Positions 1 through 6,906 of a stretch of DNA of 17,012 nucleotides are shown here, in pieces. The notes under the pieces are model-generated. The model saw nothing but the letters and a program-made list of their open reading frames with translations. It had not been told where the DNA came from and did not search any database. Source of the stretch: Erysipelotrichaceae bacterium. GTDB lineage: Bacteria; Bacillota_I; Bacilli_A; Erysipelotrichales; Erysipelotrichaceae. The stretch is from positions 1-17,012 of the forward strand of contig CAAEDX010000230.1 of assembly GCA_900754715.1 (NCBI GenBank). Reading direction: 5' to 3'. Position numbers and translations under genes: made by a program. Each line of letters opens with the position of its first letter. Positions within the stretch are counted from its first letter, which is position 1.

Positions 1-202
1 CCAGGATGCCGGCAAGCGTCTCTGAATCGCGCTCATTAGCCTGGCATCCATAAGTTCTCACATAATATCGTCTGCCCTTCCCCATGTTCCTGCATTCATC
101 AGGAATGGAAAAGAGCGACTTTTCGATCACACTGGCCGTGTGTGTCCGTCTGGATGCGGCACGCAGATCCGGCAGCACCCATCCGGGCTGTTGTTTTATC
201 AT
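1..202 (-). CDS. miaB: MiaB tRNA methylthiotransferase, N-terminal fragment
   Basis: Partial gene: only the first 67 codons are present and the rest lies beyond the left edge. MiaB is a radical-SAM enzyme that adds a methylthio group to N6-isopentenyl-adenosine 37 of tRNAs. The translation reaches YVRTYGCQANERDSE at residues 47-61, which matches the start of the methylthiotransferase N-terminal domain; Cys53 would be the first ligand of the auxiliary iron-sulfur cluster. The consensus has Met where this protein has Ala55. The first 45 residues form a poorly conserved leader. The start is the ATG at 202, seven bases after a GGAGG at 210-214; an ATG four bases earlier hits a stop after two codons. 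The gene lies downstream of the ferredoxin gene and its terminator, and no promoter of its own is visible in the 60 bases between, so it may depend on read-through. The radical-SAM motif is not in the window, so related methylthiotransferases are possible but less likely given this motif. Confidence 0.88.
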   Translation of the reverse strand, partial: MIKQQPGWVLPDLRAASRRTHTASVIEKSLFSIPDECRNMGKGRRYYVRTYGCQANERDSETLAGIL

Positions 203-235
203 TTCATCCCCTCCGTCCGATGATCGTTTCAAGCC

Positions 236-265
236 TGAAAAAAACCAAGCGGAACGCCTGGTTTA
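236..265 (-). terminator. Rho-independent terminator after the ferredoxin gene
   Basis: On the minus strand a 10-bp stem (AAACCAGGCG with CGCTTGGTTT, one G-U pair) closes a three-base loop and runs into seven T residues. The stem begins inside the TAA stop codon of the ferredoxin gene, so termination follows translation directly. It separates the ferredoxin gene from miaB. Confidence 0.88.
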
Positions 266-436
266 CTGAGAAATTGCAGATACTGGGCAAGTGGATACAC
301 AAGTTCCGCAGTCGATGCAAGTACCTTCGTCACAAACTGATTTACCCTCACCGTCCATGGATAAAGCAGATACCGGACAAGCTCCTACACAGGCACTGCA
401 TCCAATGCAAGTATCTCTGTCAATTGTTACAGCCAT
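263..436 (-). CDS. Ferredoxin, 2[4Fe-4S] clostridial type
   Basis: This 57-residue protein is a small cytoplasmic electron carrier. It has the two cluster-binding repeats of bacterial 2[4Fe-4S] ferredoxins: CIGCSACVGACP (Cys10, 13, 16, 20) and CIDCGTCVSTCP (Cys40, 43, 46, 50), each followed by VSA. A ninth cysteine, Cys35, sits where the family usually has Val or Ile and is not an expected ligand. The length is normal for the family. The ATG at 436 follows AGGAGG at 446-451 with nine bases between. A strong promoter lies just upstream and a terminator overlaps the stop codon, so this is a monocistronic or mostly monocistronic unit. The codon choice (GTA, ACT, TGT, GGA) is more AT-rich than in the neighbours, as expected for a highly expressed gene. 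The redox partner cannot be told from the context; a general carrier for fermentation enzymes such as pyruvate:ferredoxin oxidoreductase or hydrogenase is likely. Confidence 0.95.
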   Translation of the reverse strand: MAVTIDRDTCIGCSACVGACPVSALSMDGEGKSVCDEGTCIDCGTCVSTCPVSAISQ

Positions 437-465
437 TTTAAACTTCCTCCTTTACAACCGAAGTC

Positions 466-494
466 ATTATAGCATTCCTGACCTGCAAAATCAA
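466..494 (-). promoter_or_regulatory. Strong sigma-A-type promoter for the ferredoxin gene
   Basis: On the minus strand, TTGATT (489-494) is followed after exactly 17 bases by the perfect -10 TATAAT (466-471). A TG one base before the -10 makes it an extended -10. Transcription should start near 459, leaving a short leader with a good Shine-Dalgarno sequence. It lies in the gap after the AI-2E-family gene. Confidence 0.85.
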
Positions 495-504
495 CCGCAA
501 AATG

Positions 505-1695
505 TTACTGCTCACTGACGGCTGGAGGTGCTTCTTCCTGCTTTCTGCGCCGTTTCAGCCGTTCATTGACATTGGTCCGCAGCAAGCTGTAAATGACCGA
601 ACACAGCGGGATGAAGATGATCATGCCGATGACTCCCATCAGCGAACCACCGATGGAGATCGCCACGATGACATAGAGCGCTGGAAGCCCGACCGAATTG
701 CCCACGACATGCGGATAGATCAAGTTGCCCTCCACTTGCTGGATACAGACGACCATGATGATAAAATACAATGCCTGCATCGGATCGACCATGGCGATGA
801 ACAGCGCGGAGATCAGACAGCCGACGAACGCGCCGAACATCGGCACCAGCGCCGTGAAGCCGACGATCACGCCGCCCAGGAAAGCATACTGGATCTTCAG
901 GATCACGCCGCCGATGGTGACCAGCGAACCGAGGATGAGACATTCCGTGCAAGTACCGCCGATATAGTTGGTAAACGTCGTCCTGGCCAGTTCCAGCACA
1001 TACAAGGTCTTCGTGTATACGCTGTCGCTGCAATACGCGTGCAGGATCTTTTTTCCGCCGATGATGAGACGCTCTTTGTTGAACAGCGCAAGAATGGCAA
1101 AGACGAACGCGACGCACAATGTCACGGCCCAGGAGACCGTCGTCGAAATGACGCTGACGGCCGAAGCAAAGACATTGCCGGCGCCGCCGCTGAGCACCCA
1201 GTCAGACAAAGTACGAAAGAGCTCATCATAATTTAAGCTGCTGAGATTCTCGATGCTCGCGCTTTCCGCCAGCGTACGCAGCTGCGGATATTTCTTTGCC
1301 ATCTCATTGATCCACGCGACAAAATCACTGGCAGCGCGCGGCAGCTGCTCGATGATGTTTTCGATCGAGGTAGAAAGATGCGGGATGATCACGAACAAGA
1401 AACAGCCGATGATCAGCGCAAAGATGAGCAGCGCGCTGACGACGGAGATGATCCGCATCAGGCGAGGGCGCATAGGCGTAAAGCGCAGCAGATCCTCGAT
1501 GCGGCTGACCAGGATATTCAAGACAAACGCGATGCCTCCCCCGATCAGAAACGGCGTCAGGATCGAAAGCAGACGCATGGCAACATCCCAGAACAGCGAG
1601 ATGTTCTGCAAAGCGAAATAGACCACGAGCGCAAACAGGACCAGGCCGCGGTATGTCTTTATCTTTTCACGGGTTTTCTGTGTATCCGGCTGCAT
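505..1695 (-). CDS. AI-2E family (UPF0118) membrane transporter/permease
   Basis: The protein has 396 residues and belongs to the AI-2E transporter family, polytopic inner-membrane proteins of usually about 350-400 residues. Characterised relatives export autoinducer-2 or exchange Na+ for H+; the substrate here is unknown. Hydrophobic segments lie near residues 17-33, 41-58 and 75-100, followed by a polar stretch (about 105-165) and then four or five more membrane segments. The C-terminal half carries the best family signals, including TALVPMFGAFVG and the stretch VEGNLIYPHVVGNSVGLPAL. The tail is basic and charged (RLKRRRKQEE). The start is taken at 1695 because AGGAGG (1701-1706) sits five bases upstream; an in-frame codon at 1731 has no ribosome-binding site. 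A promoter lies directly upstream, and the pyk terminator separates the gene from pyk, so it is probably transcribed alone. No clear terminator is seen after the stop. Confidence 0.92.
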   Translation of the reverse strand: MQPDTQKTREKIKTYRGLVLFALVVYFALQNISLFWDVAMRLLSILTPFLIGGGIAFVLNILVSRIEDLLRFTPMRPRLMRIISVVSALLIFALIIGCFLFVIIPHLSTSIENIIEQLPRAASDFVAWINEMAKKYPQLRTLAESASIENLSSLNYDELFRTLSDWVLSGGAGNVFASAVSVISTTVSWAVTLCVAFVFAILALFNKERLIIGGKKILHAYCSDSVYTKTLYVLELARTTFTNYIGGTCTECLILGSLVTIGGVILKIQYAFLGGVIVGFTALVPMFGAFVGCLISALFIAMVDPMQALYFIIMVVCIQQVEGNLIYPHVVGNSVGLPALYVIVAISIGGSLMGVIGMIIFIPLCSVIYSLLRTNVNERLKRRRKQEEAPPAVSEQ

Positions 1696-1721
1696 ATGAT
1701 TCCTCCTTGGTGCATATAGGA

Positions 1722-1750
1722 ATACTAACACATTTTCGGCTTTGGTTCAA
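1722..1750 (-). promoter_or_regulatory. Promoter for the AI-2E family gene
   Basis: On the minus strand, TTGAAC (1745-1750), a 17-base spacer and TAGTAT (1722-1727), with TG one base before the -10. It lies between the pyk terminator and the AGGAGG of the AI-2E-family gene, giving a leader of about 20 bases. Confidence 0.7.
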
Positions 1751-1757
1751 TGCGCAC

Positions 1758-1782
1758 GAAAAAACGCACCCTTAGGTGCGTG
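1758..1782 (-). terminator. Rho-independent terminator after pyk
   Basis: On the minus strand, ACGCACC pairs with GGTGCGT around a four-base loop (TAAG), followed by six T. It starts five bases after the pyk stop codon and closes the pfkA-pyk unit. Confidence 0.9.
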
Positions 1783-1786
1783 ATGA

Positions 1787-3205
1787 TCAGACTTCGATGA
1801 TCTTCATCGTGTTGGTCGCGCCGTATCCGGTCGGATAACCGGCGACGATGATGATGGTCTCTCCCTTATGGATGCCATAGCTCATCGCGATGTTGCGTGC
1901 CAGCGATGCCTCATTCTCACGGGTGTTTACCGTTTCAGAGAAGATCGCGGTCACGCCCCAGTTAGCGGCCAGGGAACGCTGCGTGCGCTCATCGAACGTC
2001 ACAGCGAGGATCGGAGCCTTCGGACGGAACTTCGCAATGCGGCGCGCGGTGTTGCCGCTCTGCGTGAAGGCGATGATGCCCGCGACATTCATCGCAAGGG
2101 CCGTATCAGCCACCGAGATGCCGATGGCATCATTCTTGGTGCGCGTGCAGGAACGGATGGACTTCTTCAGCCGTTCACGGTACGGAATGATCGGCTCGAT
2201 CGCATGCGCGATCTTGACCATCGTGGATACCGCCTCGATCGGATAATGTCCGGATGCAGATTCCGCGGAAAGCATGATGGCATCGGTGCCATCCAGGATG
2301 GCATTGGCGACATCGCTCGCCTCCGCGCGCGTCGGACGCGGATTGTCCTGCATGCTCTCCAGCATATGGGTAGCCGTCACGACCGGCTTGCCCATCTCAT
2401 TGGCTGTCGCGATGATCTTCTTCTGATAGATCGGCACGAGCTCGAGAGAAACGTCGACACCCAGGTCTCCGCGGGCCACCATGACACCGTCTGCGACCTC
2501 CAGGATCTCACGCAGATTGTCAAACCCTTCCTGGTTCTCGATCTTCGGGATGATCTGCACATCCTCGCGGCCTTCTTCGATCAGGATGCGGCGGATGGCC
2601 AGCACATCTTCCTTGCGGCGTGTGAATGATGCGGCGATATAGTCGATGCCCTGGCGGCATCCGAAGCGGATATCGGCCTCATCTTTCTCAGAGATGAACG
2701 GCATGCTCAGCTTGACGCCCGGCAGGTTGCATCCCTTGCGGCTCTTCAAGGTATGCGGATTCTCCACGCGGCATTTCAGCACGCCATCTTCCTTTTCGAT
2801 GATGGTCAAACGCATCTTGCCATCATCGATCAGGATGGTGCCTCCCACCTCGACATCATTGAACACTTCCGGACACTGAATGTGGAAGCACTCATGCGTG
2901 CCAAGCACCTTTTCACGGACGATGGTCACGATCTCTCCCTGCTCATAGGACTCCGTCTTGTTTTCAAAGTCACCCAGGCGGACTTCCGGTCCCTTGGTAT
3001 CCAACAGGATGGCGATGCTCTTTCCGGTCTCCTTCACGATCTCACGGATCGTCTTGATGCGGCGGCCATGTTCCTCATAGTCACCATGTGAAAAGTTCAG
3101 ACGGATGATGTTCATGCCGGTATCTACCAGCTTGCGCATCATTTCCTTGCTTTCGGACGCGGGTCCGATCGTACAGATGATTTTTGTTTTTCTCTCCATA
3201 TCCAT
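1787..3205 (-). CDS. pyk: Pyruvate kinase
   Basis: Pyruvate kinase transfers phosphate from phosphoenolpyruvate to ADP, the last step of glycolysis, in the cytoplasm. The 472-residue protein shows RLNFSHG (35-41; nucleotide and K+ binding), DTKGPEVR (69-76), the catalytic-lysine region IIPKIENQEG (Lys221, metal ligand Glu223), ARGDLGV (Asp247) and the THMLESM signature (279-285). The C-terminal domain ends near residue 472. The extra C-terminal PEP-utilising-like domain of the Bacillus enzyme (about 585 residues) is therefore absent. The GETAAGKYP stretch of E. coli reads AESASGHYP here. The ATG at 3205 is preceded by AAAGGA at a rather long distance (about 12 bases); the second ATG two codons later is possible but less well placed. 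The gene follows pfkA by 37 bases and should be co-transcribed with it, and a terminator follows at once. It is likely regulated together with phosphofructokinase. Confidence 0.97.
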   Translation of the reverse strand: MDMERKTKIICTIGPASESKEMMRKLVDTGMNIIRLNFSHGDYEEHGRRIKTIREIVKETGKSIAILLDTKGPEVRLGDFENKTESYEQGEIVTIVREKVLGTHECFHIQCPEVFNDVEVGGTILIDDGKMRLTIIEKEDGVLKCRVENPHTLKSRKGCNLPGVKLSMPFISEKDEADIRFGCRQGIDYIAASFTRRKEDVLAIRRILIEEGREDVQIIPKIENQEGFDNLREILEVADGVMVARGDLGVDVSLELVPIYQKKIIATANEMGKPVVTATHMLESMQDNPRPTRAEASDVANAILDGTDAIMLSAESASGHYPIEAVSTMVKIAHAIEPIIPYRERLKKSIRSCTRTKNDAIGISVADTALAMNVAGIIAFTQSGNTARRIAKFRPKAPILAVTFDERTQRSLAANWGVTAIFSETVNTRENEASLARNIAMSYGIHKGETIIIVAGYPTGYGATNTMKIIEV

Positions 3206-3242
3206 AAATTGATTTTTTCCTTTCTAAACCCTTATGACCTTT

Positions 3243-4205
3243 TTATACGAGACGCTCAAACAGATTCTGCAGCGGCTTGCGAGAAGCGCGCGGCATGACC
3301 AGCGCCTCCTCGATCGGCACAGAAACGATCTGATTCTCTATAATGCTGATGCACTGTCCCCCGATTCCCTGCATCAGGAGATCAACGGCCTTTTCTCCCA
3401 TGCGTGATGCCAGGATACGGTCGCTCGGCGTCGGCGCCCCTCCTCGCTGGATATGTCCCAGGATCGTGGCGCGTCCGGAGAAGCCGGTGTTCAGACTCAC
3501 TTTTTTGGCAAACTGATGCACATCCGTGATCTTTTCCGAGATCACGATGATCGCATGGCGTTTCTTCTTGATCAGGTCAAGGTCACGCAGGCGTTCCAGC
3601 ACTTCGCTTTCCTCGAAGCCGGTATCGCTGGTGATGACGATCTCCGCGCCGCAGGAAATGCCTGCCCACAGTGCCAGATCTCCGCAGCGGTTGCCCATGA
3701 CCTCGACGATGGAGCAGCGGTGATGGGAGTTGGATGTATCACGCAGCTTATCGATGGCGTCGACAACGGTCGTCAGCGCAGTATCGAACCCGATCGTGAA
3801 ATCGGTGCAGGTGATGTCGTTGTCGATGGTGCCCGGAATGCCGATGCAGTTGATGCCCATCTCGGTCAGCGCGAGCGCGCCGCGGTATGAGCCGTCTCCG
3901 CCGATCACGACGACAGCCTCGATGCCGCGTTTTTTCAGCTGCGTGACAGCCTTGGCGCGGACTTCCGGATCTTTGAACTCCGGCAGGCGGGCCGATCCCA
4001 GGATGGTGCCGCCGCGGTCGATGATCTCACCGACGCTGGCCTTGGTCAGCGGTTCGATATAGCCTTCCACCATTCCCTTGTATCCATCATAGATACCGAA
4101 GACTTCTATGCCGCTGTTCAAAGCGACGCGTGTGACGGCACGGATAGCTGCATTCATCCCCGGCGCATCGCCGCCGGAAGTTAAAACACCGATACGTTTA
4201 ACCAT
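3243..4205 (-). CDS. pfkA: ATP-dependent 6-phosphofructokinase
   Basis: This enzyme phosphorylates fructose 6-phosphate to fructose 1,6-bisphosphate and is the committed step of glycolysis. The 320-residue length is that of classical bacterial PfkA. Visible motifs are the ATP-binding SGGDAPGMN (10-18), GGDGS (102-106), the catalytic loop GTIDND (125-130, Asp128 the expected base), GFDTA (139-143), VMGNRCGDLA (169-178; usually MGRHCG, so one to two positions differ) and ILGHIQRGG near residue 245. The start at 4205 follows GGAGGAG at six bases; an in-frame ATG five codons upstream lies inside that ribosome-binding site and is unlikely. The gene heads a two-gene unit with pyk, as in Bacillus. 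A promoter with an overlapping inverted repeat lies upstream. Confidence 0.97.
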   Translation of the reverse strand: MVKRIGVLTSGGDAPGMNAAIRAVTRVALNSGIEVFGIYDGYKGMVEGYIEPLTKASVGEIIDRGGTILGSARLPEFKDPEVRAKAVTQLKKRGIEAVVVIGGDGSYRGALALTEMGINCIGIPGTIDNDITCTDFTIGFDTALTTVVDAIDKLRDTSNSHHRCSIVEVMGNRCGDLALWAGISCGAEIVITSDTGFEESEVLERLRDLDLIKKKRHAIIVISEKITDVHQFAKKVSLNTGFSGRATILGHIQRGGAPTPSDRILASRMGEKAVDLLMQGIGGQCISIIENQIVSVPIEEALVMPRASRKPLQNLFERLV

Positions 4206-4231
4206 AAAACTCTCCTCCATTCACGAACATA

Positions 4232-4261
4232 ATCATAGCATCATGTTCAGATTGATTTCAA
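4232..4261 (-). promoter_or_regulatory. Promoter for pfkA-pyk
   Basis: On the minus strand, TTGAAA (4256-4261), an 18-base spacer and TATGAT (4232-4237) with TG one base before the -10 (extended -10). The -35 overlaps the left arm of the TTCAAGAA/TTCTTGAA inverted repeat, and the promoter begins just after the dnaI stop codon. Confidence 0.72.
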
Positions 4262-4281
4262 GAAAAAATTACCTTCTTGAA
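4257..4281. repeat. Perfect 8-bp inverted repeat, possible operator of pfkA
   Basis: TTCAAGAA (4257-4264) and TTCTTGAA (4274-4281) are perfect inverted copies separated by nine bases. One arm covers the -35 region of the pfkA promoter; the other lies in the last codons of dnaI, and the stop codon is in the spacer. The T-rich stretch lies in the loop and not after the stem, so it does not have terminator form. A repressor- or activator-binding site is possible; the regulator is unknown. Confidence 0.5.
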
Positions 4282-5180
4282 CGGCCTTTCAGCTTTTTTT
4301 CGACACTAAGCGCTTTCACCCTTTCCAGCACCCGAAGCGCCGCCACCGCTTCCTTGTGGCGGCCGTTGGCGAGGGCAAAACGCGCCTGCAGTTCGTCCAT
4401 CGTATAGTTGCTGGTGAAATACGTGAGGCGGTGATGATTCATGCGCGCATCGAGCAGCGTGAGCAGCACTTCATCACGTGACCACGCCGTCATGCTCTCG
4501 CCGCCGATGTCATCGAACACCGCGACATCCGCATCACTGATGCGCGTGAGCTTCTCCTCCATCGCCTCGCTGTCTGAAAACAACAGCTTGAGCGATGAGA
4601 TGAGATGAGGCACATTGACGAAAGCGACACGCAGACCCTTGCGGGCGAAATAATTGCATATGCCGATACACAGATAGCTCTTGCCTACGCCCGGGGGTCC
4701 GGCCAGATAAAAGCCGCGCTCTTTCTTTTCCTGCAGCAAGTGCGCGATGAGCGCGGAGTACACTTCCTTATATTCAGCGCTTTCTTTGCTCACATCCAGC
4801 GTGGTAAGATCGATCCGCAGATCTTGTTTGGCAAAGTCCATGACGGCATAGTGCCGCTGATGAGAAAGCCGGGCCCGCTCATCATTATAATGCGCACACG
4901 CGCGCAATCCATACGCCAGGATCCCGTCATAGGTCAGATCGAGATAATGTCCTCTTGGCTCATGCACGCAGAAAGCCAGTCCCTGACAGCGTCCGCAATG
5001 ATCCAATGTGTCCAGCCACTGTTTCAGCATGCCGCTGTGCGTGTCGATGAAGGCCTCATCCAGCTGATGATCCCGCAAGAACGCCAGCACCCGTGGTTCT
5101 TTATGCAGCCGGCGCACGAGTGCTTCCTTTGCGGCCTTTGCCGCTTCGCTCATCGCGATATCAAATGATACTTCTTCCAT
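4269..5180 (-). CDS. dnaI: Primosomal protein DnaI, helicase loader
   Basis: DnaI is the AAA+ ATPase that, with DnaB and DnaD, loads the replicative helicase at the origin and at restarted forks. The 303-residue protein has the two-part layout of the family. The N-terminal helicase-binding region holds a probable zinc site (Cys62, Cys65, Cys71 or His73, Cys95). The AAA+ domain has Walker A GPPGVGKS (161-168), Walker B VAVFDDIGGE (219-228) and a sensor-1-like TSNY (256-259). Arginines near 283-287 are candidate finger residues. The ATG at 5180 follows the dnaB stop codon with no gap, and AGGTGA lies inside the end of dnaB, so the two genes are translationally coupled. It is the last gene of the polA-mutM-coaE-dnaB-dnaI unit. 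No terminator of standard form follows before the pfkA promoter. Confidence 0.94.
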   Translation of the reverse strand: MEEVSFDIAMSEAAKAAKEALVRRLHKEPRVLAFLRDHQLDEAFIDTHSGMLKQWLDTLDHCGRCQGLAFCVHEPRGHYLDLTYDGILAYGLRACAHYNDERARLSHQRHYAVMDFAKQDLRIDLTTLDVSKESAEYKEVYSALIAHLLQEKKERGFYLAGPPGVGKSYLCIGICNYFARKGLRVAFVNVPHLISSLKLLFSDSEAMEEKLTRISDADVAVFDDIGGESMTAWSRDEVLLTLLDARMNHHRLTYFTSNYTMDELQARFALANGRHKEAVAALRVLERVKALSVEKKLKGRSRR

Positions 5181-6323
5181 TTACTCACCTCTCAGCGCCT
5201 TCTGCATCCGGGCGATGGCCTCATCATCCACCCGTGTTTCCGGCTCGCCCTGCTGTTCATACCATTTCGGCAGCTCGCCGCTCTCCGTCATTGGCTTGCG
5301 CTTGCGTTCATCGGTTGTCTGAGCCTGCGCCTTTTCCAGCGTATCGATGCCCAGCCGCACCCAGCTGCCGGCCACTTTTTCCACATATGCCCGCGCAAAG
5401 CTCTGGTTCGTTTTCTCCAGCACGCTCTCGATGAGCACATTGACTACTTCCCGCGGCAGATGATAGCGGGTCATGAGCGATTCGATCAGCTGCCGGTCAG
5501 CACGAGAAACTTCCACCCCATGCTGTTTCTGCTGAAAGAAGAGCACCGGCGGCATATCATACGGACTGCGCCCTTTTTCCGGCTTGGCGGCATGCGCGCC
5601 GCGTGCTTTCTTGCGCAGCAGCTCGATATTGAACGCGCCCGTGCGCGGATTGATGCACTGATTCACCAGCCGCCGCATCTGCACCTCGCTGAGGCCATGT
5701 GCCAATGCCAGCTCGGCGATGAGCCGCATGTTTTGCGGCGTCTGCAGCTGTACGGGAAAACGCCTTTCCAGCCCCTGCAGGAACACATCGAATCGAAAGG
5801 GCAGCGGCTGCTGCGGTTCGGGCGGACGCAGCTGCACGAACGCTTCGTCCCCCTCCTGCGAAAACGCTGTGCTGGCATCCATGACAGCGCTCACCTCGAT
5901 CAGCCGCTCGTTTTTTGGAGCGTCAGCGGCGAAATACATGCGGGCGCGCTCGTAAGCTTTTGTCCCCAGCTGATTCAGATACAGCCGGCCCAGCACCTCA
6001 TGACGCAGAAAGAGAGCGCCCTCCATGGGCGGGCAGAGCTGATACACATATGAGGCGTCATGCGGATCCATGAACGTGCGCAGCAACAAAAAGCGCTCGA
6101 GGATCTGGCGCAGCTGCTCCATACGCTCAACGCTGTATCCCAGCAAGACGAACGGTTCATGATCTTTCACAGGATGCGCTGACTTGCTCAATGCGAGCAT
6201 CGTCTCATACAGATTCAGCGCCTCATGTCTGATCAGCGGCGCATACAGCAGGCTCAACGCCTGATGATCCTGCTCGCTCAGCGTCCGGCATGGAATGATG
6301 GCGCATCTTTCCTCTATATTCAT
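5181..6323 (-). CDS. dnaB: DnaB-type replication initiation and membrane attachment protein (DnaD-like, not the helicase)
   Basis: In Bacillus this protein works with DnaD and DnaI in loading the replicative helicase; it is unrelated to the E. coli DnaB helicase. The 380-residue protein has an N-terminal winged-helix-like region (about 1-110) and a middle domain (about 175-240). The C-terminal DnaD-like helical domain (about 275-325) carries the family pattern Y-x3-V-x3-W as YVEKVAGSW (313-321). The tail after 330 is polar and charged. It is about 90 residues shorter than the B. subtilis protein. The ATG at 6323 follows GGTGAGG closely, and coaE ends four bases upstream. The adjacent dnaI makes the identification secure in spite of weak sequence signals. 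In Bacillus nrdR lies just upstream of dnaB; here coaE takes that place. Confidence 0.88.
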   Translation of the reverse strand: MNIEERCAIIPCRTLSEQDHQALSLLYAPLIRHEALNLYETMLALSKSAHPVKDHEPFVLLGYSVERMEQLRQILERFLLLRTFMDPHDASYVYQLCPPMEGALFLRHEVLGRLYLNQLGTKAYERARMYFAADAPKNERLIEVSAVMDASTAFSQEGDEAFVQLRPPEPQQPLPFRFDVFLQGLERRFPVQLQTPQNMRLIAELALAHGLSEVQMRRLVNQCINPRTGAFNIELLRKKARGAHAAKPEKGRSPYDMPPVLFFQQKQHGVEVSRADRQLIESLMTRYHLPREVVNVLIESVLEKTNQSFARAYVEKVAGSWVRLGIDTLEKAQAQTTDERKRKPMTESGELPKWYEQQGEPETRVDDEAIARMQKALRGE

Positions 6324-6327
6324 AGCC

Positions 6328-6906
6328 TCACCTGCGCTTTTCCAGACAGGACAGCACCTGTTTTTTCAGTGACTCTCTGTCAGCATTATTGTATAACACG
6401 ACATCACATAAAGCAATTTTTTCTTGCTGGCTCATCTGTGCCCTCAATCGGCGTCTGGCCTCCTGCTCGCTGACGCCCCGGCCTTTGAGCCGCGCGATGA
6501 GGATGTCCTCATCCGCCGCCACGACCCATGTCTCATCGAAGGCATCCTGCCAGCCGCATTCAAATAAAAGCGGCACTTCTGCCACCGCCAGCGTGCTTCC
6601 GCACGCTTCCATCTGCTGGCGAAGCCGCTGTTTGATCAGCGGATGCAGCAGGGCTTCCACTTCCTGCTTTCCCGCTTGCTCGCCGAACATATATTCGCTC
6701 AGCTTTTGACGGTCGATCTCTCCGTTCGCAGCGATGAACCGTGTGCCATAGCGGCGCTTCAGCGCCATATGACCGCGCTCACCTGGACAAAGCAGCTGCG
6801 CATTGATCGCATCACAGTCAAACACCGGTATGCCGGCTTCTTTCAAGATCGTGATCACGCTCGACTTGCCGGCACCCATCACGCCGCTCAGGGCGATCTT
6901 CTTCAT
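6328..6906 (-). CDS. coaE: Dephospho-CoA kinase
   Basis: CoaE phosphorylates the 3'-hydroxyl of dephospho-CoA, the last step in coenzyme A synthesis. The 192-residue protein begins MKKIALSGVMGAGKSS, with the P-loop at 8-15; the usual GxxGSGKS has Ala in place of the first Ser. PVFDCD (27-32) corresponds to the conserved Asp-containing strand after the first helix. Further on lie PLLFE and the arginine-rich lid RLKGRGVSEQEARRRLRAQ. The length fits the family. The start chosen (6906) overlaps the mutM stop by four bases (ATGA); longer in-frame starts within mutM have no ribosome-binding site. The gene sits in the same polA-mutM-coaE order as in many Bacillota, then leads directly into dnaB. Confidence 0.93.
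   Translation of the reverse strand: MKKIALSGVMGAGKSSVITILKEAGIPVFDCDAINAQLLCPGERGHMALKRRYGTRFIAANGEIDRQKLSEYMFGEQAGKQEVEALLHPLIKQRLRQQMEACGSTLAVAEVPLLFECGWQDAFDETWVVAADEDILIARLKGRGVSEQEARRRLRAQMSQQEKIALCDVVLYNNADRESLKKQVLSCLEKRR

Noticed and set aside
142..441. Plus-strand frames of 75-99 codons over the ferredoxin gene
   Set aside because: The minus strand here encodes a textbook two-cluster ferredoxin with promoter, ribosome-binding site and terminator; the plus frames have none of these.
502..1236. Long plus-strand frame (244 codons) opposite the AI-2E family gene
   Set aside because: Unusual composition rich in Asp, His and Arg, no ribosome-binding site, and complete overlap with a well-supported membrane protein gene. 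It is an antisense shadow, as are similar frames at 1868-2629, 7008-7766 and 7685-8410.
4257..4281. Reading the dnaI-pfkA inverted repeat as a Rho-independent terminator
   Set aside because: The T tract is inside the loop and not after the stem, and the stem is AT-rich, so it does not fit the terminator form.
5181..6323. Naming this gene as the replicative helicase DnaB
   Set aside because: There is no Walker A motif or RecA-like domain. The DnaD-like C-terminal motif and the adjacent dnaI show it is the Bacillus-type initiation protein of the same name.
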